A stretch of 6,585 nt of DNA, taken from assembly GCA_030611945.1 (NCBI GenBank), contig JAUWOV010000087.1:1-6585 (forward strand). The letters are read 5' to 3'. A program made the translations under genes and the position numbers. The notes under the pieces were generated by a model, which was not told the DNA's origin, did not search any database, and was given only the letters and a program-made list of their open reading frames with translations. This DNA comes from a bacterium. GTDB taxonomy: Bacteria; JAHJDO01. Shown in pieces: positions 1 to 5,093 of the stretch. Each line of letters opens with the position of its first letter. The first letter of the stretch is position 1.

Positions 1-37
1 GATGAAAAAGTAGAATTATCTTGACAATGTCAGATTA

Positions 38-65
38 ACCGCAGAGTTCACAGAGAGCGCAGAGG
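38..65 (+). repeat. CGCAGAG-type dispersed repeat, copy 1
   Basis: A 28-base unit beginning ACCGCAGAG and ending GCGCAGAGG, with an internal CACAGAGA. Purine-rich CGCAGAG/CACAGAG repeats of this style occur scattered in intergenic DNA of many bacteria and some archaea. That statement is from general knowledge; no family name is assigned here. Confidence 0.55.
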
Positions 66-158
66 ATATAGAGTAGAGATATGTCCTTTTATCTCCTTCA
101 CAACCTGAACCAATTTTATTACCCATTGAGGCACTGTCTTAAAAACTAGTGATTTATC

Positions 159-185
159 AACGCGGAGATCGCCGAGGGCGCAGAG
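159..185 (+). repeat. CGCAGAG-type dispersed repeat, copy 2 (degenerate)
   Basis: AACGCGGAG, then GCCGAGG, then GCGCAGAG: the same three-block layout as copy 1 and in the same orientation, but more diverged. It lies in the middle of the element bounded by the 12-bp inverted ends. Confidence 0.45.
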
Positions 186-223
186 TTTAAGAGTGTTCCA
201 ATCAACGCTTGGGCTTTCTAATG

Positions 224-251
224 CCTCTGCGAACTCAGCGTTCTCTGCGGT
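224..251 (-). repeat. CGCAGAG-type dispersed repeat, copy 3 (inverted)
   Basis: Read on the minus strand, this 28-base unit begins ACCGCAGAG and ends TCGCAGAGG, the same length and ends as copy 1 with six internal mismatches. It forms the inner right arm of the inverted element. Confidence 0.55.
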
Positions 252-318
252 AAATGAAATGTGACATTGTCAACTCTGTGTTCCGCAGAGGTCAATTAAT
301 TATTTTATCCAATGTTTT

Positions 319-364
319 TGTAATTATTTTCTTACATATGTAACTTTTTGTTTTAATATGTAAG
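319..364 (+). promoter_or_regulatory. Putative operator: 20-bp periodic TGTAA sites with palindrome
   Basis: TGTAA starts at 319, 339 and 359, exactly 20 bp apart, so the three copies fall on nearly the same face of the helix. The middle copy is half of the perfect palindrome TTACATATGTAA (332-343). CTTACATAT (331-339) is also repeated inverted as ATATGTAAG (356-364). The block lies roughly 20-70 bp upstream of the likely TATA box of the peptide gene, where an archaeal activator or repressor dimer could bind. The repeats are directly visible; the regulatory role and the protein are inferred. AT-richness makes some of this possible by chance. Confidence 0.45.
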
Positions 365-378
365 TATAAACTCACAGA

Positions 379-397
379 ACGAAAGTTTTTTATATTA
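379..397 (+). promoter_or_regulatory. Likely archaeal BRE/TATA promoter of the peptide operon
   Basis: ACGAAAG (379-385) resembles a BRE and runs directly into a T-run followed by ATATTA (386-397), which resembles an archaeal TATA box. Initiation about 25 bases downstream would fall near 415-422, giving a leader of roughly 60-65 nt before the peptide start at 482. A second AT-rich candidate, CTATAAATAA (401-410), would start transcription about 15 bases later. No convincing bacterial -35/-10 pair was preferred over this reading. The exact start site is not determined. Confidence 0.45.
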
Positions 398-468
398 CCT
401 CTATAAATAAATAACATACGCGGTGCATCATTACTCCCCATCGCGGCATAAAACGAGGGAGCAAAAAA

Positions 469-476
469 AGGAGGGG
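469..476 (+). promoter_or_regulatory. Strong ribosome binding site of the peptide gene
   Basis: AGGAGGGG ends five bases before ATG 482. It is close to the ideal anti-Shine-Dalgarno complement and is the strongest such site in the window. It fixes the start of the 54-codon gene and excludes the in-frame GTG at 509, which has no comparable site. TCCCC at 435-439 could pair with GGGGA at 473-477, so partial masking of the site is possible. Confidence 0.75.
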
Positions 477-481
477 AAAAA

Positions 482-646
482 ATGAATATAGCAACCTATG
501 ATGAAGTCGTGGAAGGGCCTGATGGCTGCATCTGCTACTGCACTTGCATCTGCACCTGCAGTCTTGATACTGCCTCGCAGGCAACTGTGGGGAAGCAAGG
601 CGCCGTAGCTGGAGGAGCAATCGGGGCCCTTATTACACGCGGCTAG
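482..646 (+). CDS. Cysteine-array RiPP precursor peptide (54 aa)
   Basis: This small gene most likely encodes the substrate of the radical SAM enzymes downstream. The 54-residue product has three parts. Residues 1-15 are a short, acidic leader-like segment starting MNIATYDEVVEGPDG. Residues 16-26 are CICYCTCICTC, six cysteines at strict i+2 spacing alternating with Ile, Tyr and Thr. Residues 27-54 are a tail with GAVAGGAIGALI at 40-51, a glycine zipper (G40, G44, G48) as in membrane-active peptides. It has the best ribosome binding site in the window and is followed by a hairpin and oligo-T tract. By hand count it is about 55% GC, against about one third in a sampled line of the next gene. 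Alternating cysteines would all face one side of a strand, suiting thioether cross-links or metal binding. The context of two SPASM proteins and an exporter favours a RiPP over a metallothionein. There is no GG leader-cleavage motif and I know no named family with this layout. Confidence 0.8.
   Translation: MNIATYDEVVEGPDGCICYCTCICTCSLDTASQATVGKQGAVAGGAIGALITRG
527..559 (+). repeat. Hexanucleotide-like repeat encoding the Cys-X array
   Basis: Five and a half units of a 6-base period (TGC plus one variable codon: ATC, TAC, ACT, ATC, ACC, then a final TGC) encode the cysteine array. All six cysteines use TGC. TGCATC occurs twice, as units 1 and 4. Such an in-frame tandem repeat could gain or lose Cys-X units by slippage without a frameshift. 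Confidence 0.6.
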
Positions 647-717
647 CTTAGAAACAATGTGGGGCCGGAGAAGTATGCTGAAATGAGAAAAAGTCTGCGA
701 AGGAGTTTACGATAGCT

Positions 718-766
718 CTTTGTTAATGTAACAAAGGCTACAATACCCTTTTTTTTTCTTTTTTTT
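718..766 (+). terminator. Hairpin plus oligo-T terminator/attenuator after the peptide gene
   Basis: CTTTGTTA (718-725) and TAACAAAG (729-736) form a perfect 8-bp stem around an ATG loop. Twelve bases later comes T9-C-T8 (749-766), the longest T-tract in the window. Archaeal RNA polymerase terminates at oligo-T, and the hairpin may assist or protect the 3' end of the short mRNA. Because the maturase genes follow on the same strand, partial termination would give more precursor than enzyme transcript, as in many RiPP operons. The gap between stem and T-run is longer than in a canonical bacterial intrinsic terminator. Confidence 0.65.
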
Positions 767-768
767 AG

Positions 769-781
769 CAAAATTTAAAAG
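769..781 (+). promoter_or_regulatory. Possible secondary promoter for the maturase genes
   Basis: CAAAATTTAAAAG right after the T-tract resembles a BRE plus TATA box. Initiation about 25 bases downstream would fall near 800-808, giving a very short leader before ATG 821. If real, the enzymes could be expressed independently of read-through from the peptide promoter. AT-rich background makes this a weak call. Confidence 0.25.
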
Positions 782-806
782 CCTGTGTATCGAATAGGAA
801 AATAAA

Positions 807-812
807 GGGTGA
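807..812 (+). promoter_or_regulatory. Ribosome binding site deciding the start of the first maturase
   Basis: GGGTGA lies eight bases before ATG 821 and matches the GGTGA core of archaeal ribosome binding sites. The alternative GTG at 809 lies inside this site and has only a weaker AGGA (796-799) upstream, so ATG 821 is preferred. The choice changes the protein by four residues. Confidence 0.5.
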
Positions 813-820
813 AAAAAATT

Positions 821-2314
821 ATGAAATTTTATAGCAAAAGCGGAATGGAGTACGTATATGATAATACTACAGGGCTAAGTTTTCCCTCAACTTCTCTGAT
901 GGAACGAGTTATACAAGAAGTTCAGGGGAATTTGAGTGAAGAAGAGACCGTTGAGAGATTAAAGAGCGATTTTAATGAAGAGGAAATCCTGTTCTGGTAC
1001 AATTTTGTAAACAAATGGAGCAAGTTTAAAGCGTTTTCTTCAACACAGGCTCAAATCTCCGTGGAAAAGCCAGATGCAGAAGACGTTAAAGAATGGATAT
1101 TGAGAGAAGGATTAAATCAGCTCACACTATGTGCTACCGAGGACTGTAATTTCAGATGTAAGTATTGCATCTATTCAGACAATTACGAATATTCTAGTGG
1201 ATATTCGCATAAATACATGGATTTTGAAACTGCAAAGAAAGCACTCGATCACTATTTCTCTCTTTTAGAAGAGGCAAAGAGATACAATCCGTGGAGAGAA
1301 CCAGCAGTAGGATTTTATGGCGGAGAGCCCCTGTTAAATTTTAAACTTGTCAAAAGATGTGTTGAGTATATTAAAAAGGAGTATAGTAACTATAAAATTT
1401 TGTACACAATAACCACAAATGCTTCTTTAATGAACAAAGAAAAAGCAGATTTTCTCATGCAGCACAATTTTGGGATTGCCGTTAGTTTAGACGGACCTGA
1501 AGAAGAGCATGATAGAAATAGAGTCTATGCAAATGGTAAGGGAACGTTTAAAGACATCATGAAAAAGGTTAGCTACGTCATGGAAAAGGGCTATGAAAAG
1601 ATTAGCTCGCTTGCAATTTTTGACTGGAAGAGTGATTTGTTCAACTTACAAGAGTTCTTTGATCGAGAAGATGTCCCTCGCCTGACTATCATATCTGTAG
1701 TAAATACCGACATGGGGTGCAACTACTACAAACAATTTTCGAAGGAAGATTTTCAGTGTCATTTTGAACAGATGAAAAAAGCTAAACAACACTACGTGGA
1801 ATATTTAATCGGGAATAATCTCAAGAAAAGAACATCCGTTTTTGACCTTTTGTTTGGTCTTAGCGCTGCAAGGAGCATTTTTCAGACCCCCTTTGTACTA
1901 GATCCTAGTCCTATCATGCCCTGTACTAGTTCATGTATTCCCGGTAGGAAGTTATATGTGGATGTGGATGGAAGATTTCATACATGTGAACGAATAAATA
2001 AAGCATTTCCTATCGGAGACGTAGAGAAAGGACTGGACTTTGAAAGAATTGCAGAGATGATGGGCAACTATTTTCAACATCTGGATAGCTGCTCAAATTG
2101 CGGAGTTAGAAGAATGTGCGACAAATGCTACTGTGCTTTTGTAACGGATAAAGGATTTTTGAGCTCTTCACAAGTATGCAAAGATGTTGAAGCCTCTATC
2201 GCAAACTCTCTTTCAGATGCGTTTACCATTGGCGAAATTAATCCTGAATTTCTTGAAAACTTCAGCAGCAACTATAATAGAACGCTAAAAAAATTGGAAT
2301 TTGTGGAGGACTAA
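821..2314 (+). CDS. Radical SAM/SPASM peptide maturase (497 aa)
   Basis: This cytoplasmic Fe-S enzyme probably installs cross-links in the Cys-array peptide. Numbering is from ATG 821. Residues 1-100 form an N-terminal region with no cysteines that may hold a precursor-recognition domain. The radical SAM cluster motif is CNFRCKYC (C109, C113, C116), followed by the SAM-binding GGEP (167-170), ITTNAS (197-202) and SLDGPEEEHDRNR (222-234); the last is typical of SPASM peptide maturases such as SCIFF, sactipeptide and anSME-type enzymes. The C-terminal SPASM domain shows C372-x11-G384-x4-C389, then C424-x2-C427-x5-C433, C436, C438 and C453. These are enough ligands for two auxiliary [4Fe-4S] clusters. 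C368 and the C436/C438 pair depart from the usual C-x3-C spacing. Length is normal for the class. It leads a tight three-gene run, and the next start lies one base after its stop. The class is clear from motifs; the exact linkage (Cys alpha or beta/gamma carbon thioether, or another C-C or C-S bond) cannot be read from sequence. Confidence 0.9.
   Translation: MKFYSKSGMEYVYDNTTGLSFPSTSLMERVIQEVQGNLSEEETVERLKSDFNEEEILFWYNFVNKWSKFKAFSSTQAQISVEKPDAEDVKEWILREGLNQLTLCATEDCNFRCKYCIYSDNYEYSSGYSHKYMDFETAKKALDHYFSLLEEAKRYNPWREPAVGFYGGEPLLNFKLVKRCVEYIKKEYSNYKILYTITTNASLMNKEKADFLMQHNFGIAVSLDGPEEEHDRNRVYANGKGTFKDIMKKVSYVMEKGYEKISSLAIFDWKSDLFNLQEFFDREDVPRLTIISVVNTDMGCNYYKQFSKEDFQCHFEQMKKAKQHYVEYLIGNNLKKRTSVFDLLFGLSAARSIFQTPFVLDPSPIMPCTSSCIPGRKLYVDVDGRFHTCERINKAFPIGDVEKGLDFERIAEMMGNYFQHLDSCSNCGVRRMCDKCYCAFVTDKGFLSSSQVCKDVEASIANSLSDAFTIGEINPEFLENFSSNYNRTLKKLEFVED
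2305..2310 (+). promoter_or_regulatory. Ribosome binding site deciding the start of the second maturase
   Basis: GGAGGA lies within the last codons of the first maturase and ends five bases before ATG 2316. It rules out the in-frame TTG at 2301, which would extend the protein by five residues. Being embedded in the upstream gene, it suggests translational coupling. Confidence 0.75.
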
Positions 2315-2315
2315 C

Positions 2316-3452
2316 ATGTATTTTAGGCTAAACCCAGAGTGCTATTTTATAAAAGGTAGTAGATGTGGAGCGATTTATGATCTAATAGAAGGTAATATAT
2401 ATGCTTTAGACTCCGAGGAAACAAAACTAGTAGAGTCGTGCGAGAAGAACGTTGAAAAAGAGAATAAAATTCTTGAAAATCTTAAAAAGTTGTGCTTGGG
2501 AAATTTTTATGATAAAAGAGCATACATAGAAAAATTACGATTGGGCTCTCCAATAGAAGAAAGTCAGCCCGGTCATCCACCACAGCTCAACAGAGCCTTT
2601 TTAGAGATAAACAATTCTTGCAACAGAAATTGCTGGTTCTGTGGCTATCATGGAATTAAAAGAAGTTGGGGCTGTATGGGCTGTAATAAATGGAATGAAG
2701 ATGGAGAAACTTTAACCACAGAAAGATGGAAAGAGATCATAGACGAGCTTAAGCGTTTGGATTGCAAGGATATTTTTATAACTGGTGGGGATTTAATTTT
2801 AGCATGGGACAAGACCATGGACATTTTAGACTATGCAGATGGGAAATTTAGAAAAATATATATAACACTTCATGAACAGAGTTTTTCTGAAAAGATAGTA
2901 AAATATCTGACAGACAAAGCTCAACCAATTGTTCAGACAGAACATCTAGATAGCATACAATCAGAAGATTCAATTTTTCTTTTGACCGTAAGACCAGAAG
3001 AGTTCAAGAATCGTAAGGACATAAACAGTAAAAAAGTGATGATAGATTTCGTAAGTGAAGATTTCAGTTCTTTACCCCCTGACATGCCTTTAACTTCTAA
3101 AAGAAAACTAGCTAAAGAGAGCATGTATCAATTCTTTCACAATATAAAATATCACCCGTGCATTGGCAATACATTAACAATTTCTCATACTGGAAAGGTA
3201 CTTCCATGCCCAATGATGAGAAATCACGTTCTTGGCAATATAAGAGATAGAGAGCTTTACACCTTATTTGAAAATGGAAAGGAGGAAATAGATAAATTCT
3301 GGAATTTGACTTTAGACAACATAGAAAAGTGTAGAGATTGTGAATTCAGATATGCTTGCAATAATTGTAGAGCTTTAGAAGAAAAATTGACAGGAAAACT
3401 AACTGGCAAAAGGTTGTGTAACTATGAACCCGAAGAAGGAAAATGGTTATAA
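2316..3452 (+). CDS. Second, divergent radical SAM/SPASM protein (378 aa)
   Basis: This is a second Fe-S enzyme of the same cluster, not a duplicate of the first. Numbering is from ATG 2316. Residues 1-95 hold a module starting MYFRLNPECYFIKGSRCG with IYDLIEGNIYAL. It recalls the N-terminal 'C-x-x-x-KG...YDL' region of SPASM maturases such as those of grasp-with-spasm systems; that is my recollection, not a search. CNRNCWFC (C102, C106, C109) is the radical SAM cluster. GCMGC (C120, C123) adds a CxxC. TGGD (156-159) stands where GGE is usual. The SPASM part shows C282-x10-G293-x4-C298, C339-x2-C342-x5-C348-x2-C351 and C368. At 378 residues it is short and lacks a recognisable SLDGP strand motif, so the barrel is probably partial. 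It could act on different residues, in a second step, or as a partner of the first enzyme. Its stop overlaps the next gene by 29 nt. Confidence 0.85.
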   Translation: MYFRLNPECYFIKGSRCGAIYDLIEGNIYALDSEETKLVESCEKNVEKENKILENLKKLCLGNFYDKRAYIEKLRLGSPIEESQPGHPPQLNRAFLEINNSCNRNCWFCGYHGIKRSWGCMGCNKWNEDGETLTTERWKEIIDELKRLDCKDIFITGGDLILAWDKTMDILDYADGKFRKIYITLHEQSFSEKIVKYLTDKAQPIVQTEHLDSIQSEDSIFLLTVRPEEFKNRKDINSKKVMIDFVSEDFSSLPPDMPLTSKRKLAKESMYQFFHNIKYHPCIGNTLTISHTGKVLPCPMMRNHVLGNIRDRELYTLFENGKEEIDKFWNLTLDNIEKCRDCEFRYACNNCRALEEKLTGKLTGKRLCNYEPEEGKWL

Positions 3453-5073
3453 AAAATTCTACAGAAAGTTTGTTAGACCTCATGTTTTTACCATATTATT
3501 ACTTTTAGGATTAAATTTTTTAGGTCTGCTTTTCTCTCTTGTCAGCCCATTGCTCACAAGGTCTCTGATAGACGATGTCTTTATTGGTAAAAGGGTTGAG
3601 CTCTTTGGTTATATTCTTTTAGGAATCGGTGGAATATATGTCATTTCTGCAATCTCTAATTACTTCTCTGGTTATATAAGCGGAAAATTAAATTTAACCC
3701 TATTCAAAAATGTCACTGCAGAGACCTTTAATGCTATCCAGTTTGCGTCTCTAAGAAAAACTCAGCAGATGAAGATTGGAGATATGCTTAGCCGGATCAT
3801 GAGCAATGTAAATTCTGCCATACAAATATTCTCTTCCATTTTTCCAGGGTTTGTTATGAGCATAATAAGCATTGTTGCACCCTTTATTATAATGCTCTAT
3901 CTTAACCTGCATCTTACGCTCATTGTGATGACACCGGTATTGCTTTTTGTTATCTCTTCAGCATTCTTTGGCAAAAGAATAAAGTACCAACAGAGAGCAT
4001 CTCTGGACAAAATGGCATCAGTGCATTCCTTCTTAAAAGAAGCTCTCTCTACAATTCCTCTTATAAAGGTCTTTGGACTTGAAAAATGGTCGCAAGACAA
4101 ATTTCACGGTCAGATGGATGACTATTATGACGCTTCAATAGATGTAACAAAGACCGCTTCTTTGAGTGTTTCTGCCGCCTCTCTTATTTATGGCGTGCCC
4201 ATGGTTCTTCTCTTTGCTTTTGGTGGTGTAATGGTGATTCAGGGTTCCTTAACCCTGGGCACACTTATGGCTTTTATGGGATATGTTGGTCTCTTCTTCT
4301 CGCCCATCTCAACATTATCTCACTTATGGACATCGTACAAAAGCTCTTCGGCGGCCTTTGATAGAGTAAATGAGGTGTTTGAGTTGGAGCAGGACGGTAA
4401 GGGTAATGAAGAGCTGATTGTGAAAAAAGGTGTAGTAGAGTTCAAAGAGGTGTGGTTTTCCTATGATAAAAGACAGATACTTAACGGATTCAATGCCACC
4501 TTTAAGAAAGGTTTAAACTATATAATAGGAGATAATGGCAGTGGAAAGACGACAATTCTAAAATTGTTGTGCTCTCTTTACCCGTTAGAAAAAGGGCACA
4601 TTACTATAGATGGACAGGAGCTCTCAAAGGTAAGAAAAGAGGATTTGAGGAAAAGCATCTCAATAGTCTTCTCAGAGCCCTATCTGTTTGATAGTTCCAT
4701 TTATGAAAACATTCACATGGGTAAGATCTCAGCATCTGAAGAAGAGGTTATCAATGCTGCAAAGCTTGCTCGTGTGCATGAGTTCATAATGAGTTTACCC
4801 CAGGGGTATGAAACGGAGGTTGGGGAAGCAGGATTAAAACTATCGAGCGGAGAAAAGCAGAAGATTGCATTATCAAGATCAATTTTGAAGAGTTCCCCAA
4901 TAATACTTTTGGATGAAGTGACAAAGTCCATAGATGCAGAATCAAGAAGGTCGATCAATGAAAGTATTGAGCACTTAAAGAATGAAAAAACGATAATAAT
5001 TGTTACCCATGACATGAGTGAAATAAATGATGAAAGCAATATAATCTGTCTTGGGCAAAAAATGGTACAATAA
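3424..5073 (+). CDS. ABC exporter, fused TM and ATPase half-transporter (549 aa)
   Basis: This is a type I (MsbA/lipid-A and peptide exporter-like) half-transporter, expected to work as a homodimer in the cytoplasmic membrane and export the modified peptide. Six membrane segments fall around residues 22-45, 60-83, 140-160, 163-183, 250-274 and 278-300. The ATPase has an A-loop Tyr (Y347), Walker A GDNGSGKTT (369-377), signature LSSGEKQ (473-479), Walker B IILLDE (493-498, with catalytic E498) and H-loop H529. The Q-loop is odd: IVFSEPYLF places Ser417 where Gln is usual. There is no N-terminal C39 peptidase domain, so leader removal needs another protease. ATG 3424 is the only plausible start, since the frame is closed by TAA at 3400. 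It overlaps the second maturase by 29 nt, which points to a single coupled operon. Substrate assignment rests on context. Confidence 0.88.
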   Translation: MNPKKENGYKKFYRKFVRPHVFTILLLLGLNFLGLLFSLVSPLLTRSLIDDVFIGKRVELFGYILLGIGGIYVISAISNYFSGYISGKLNLTLFKNVTAETFNAIQFASLRKTQQMKIGDMLSRIMSNVNSAIQIFSSIFPGFVMSIISIVAPFIIMLYLNLHLTLIVMTPVLLFVISSAFFGKRIKYQQRASLDKMASVHSFLKEALSTIPLIKVFGLEKWSQDKFHGQMDDYYDASIDVTKTASLSVSAASLIYGVPMVLLFAFGGVMVIQGSLTLGTLMAFMGYVGLFFSPISTLSHLWTSYKSSSAAFDRVNEVFELEQDGKGNEELIVKKGVVEFKEVWFSYDKRQILNGFNATFKKGLNYIIGDNGSGKTTILKLLCSLYPLEKGHITIDGQELSKVRKEDLRKSISIVFSEPYLFDSSIYENIHMGKISASEEEVINAAKLARVHEFIMSLPQGYETEVGEAGLKLSSGEKQKIALSRSILKSSPIILLDEVTKSIDAESRRSINESIEHLKNEKTIIIVTHDMSEINDESNIICLGQKMVQ

Positions 5074-5078
5074 AAAAA
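5072..5078 (-). terminator. Oligo-T tract ending the minus-strand operon
   Basis: A7 on the plus strand reads as T7 on the minus strand, 16-22 bases beyond the TAG stop of the permease gene and just reaching the stop codon of the exporter gene. An oligo-T tract this close to a stop is a plausible archaeal terminator. No strong hairpin is seen in the 20-base gap between the two convergent genes. On the plus strand only T5 (5120-5124), inside the opposing gene, could serve the exporter operon. Confidence 0.4.
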
Positions 5079-5093
5079 GGTATCATAGCGGAA

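Larger units (their letters stand above)
21..273. repeat. MITE-like dispersed repeat element with perfect 12-bp inverted ends
   Basis: TTGACAATGTCA (21-32) and its exact reverse complement TGACATTGTCAA (262-273) bound a 253-base non-coding segment. Each end is itself a near-palindrome, TGACA-A/T-TGTCA. Just inside the ends lie a CGCAGAG-type repeat at 38-65 and an inverted copy at 224-251 (22 of 28 positions match by my alignment), and a third degenerate copy sits at 159-185. The whole could fold into a large stem with an open centre. No transposase or long reading frame is visible inside, so a non-autonomous element or a degenerate repeat island is inferred. A target-site duplication is not obvious. 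Confidence 0.6.

Noticed and set aside
38-251. CRISPR array
   Set aside because: Only three diverged repeat copies, one inverted, with unequal gaps; CRISPR repeats are near-identical and co-oriented.
390-620. Open reading frame on the minus strand across the peptide gene
   Set aside because: It lies antisense to the peptide gene with its strong ribosome binding site, and its product is a Leu/Arg/Cys-rich low-quality sequence typical of a shadow frame.
482-646. SCIFF, lanthipeptide or metallothionein identity for the peptide
   Set aside because: It has six cysteines like SCIFF, but in an uninterrupted C-x-C array. No LanM/LanB-type enzyme is present. The two SPASM genes and exporter make a plain metallothionein less likely, though it is not excluded.
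658-687. Nine-codon frame starting ATG 658
   Set aside because: Too short, has no ribosome binding site, and its composition suggests nothing.
809-811. GTG start for the first maturase
   Set aside because: It lies within the GGGTGA ribosome binding site that fits ATG 821 at normal spacing; kept only as an alternative.
2933-3124. Short minus-strand frame inside the second maturase
   Set aside because: Fully inside a gene with clear SPASM motifs; no ribosome binding site or recognisable product.
3897-5039. Two minus-strand frames (3897-4100 and 4713-5039) inside the exporter gene
   Set aside because: Both are antisense to conserved membrane and ATPase regions and have no supporting signals.
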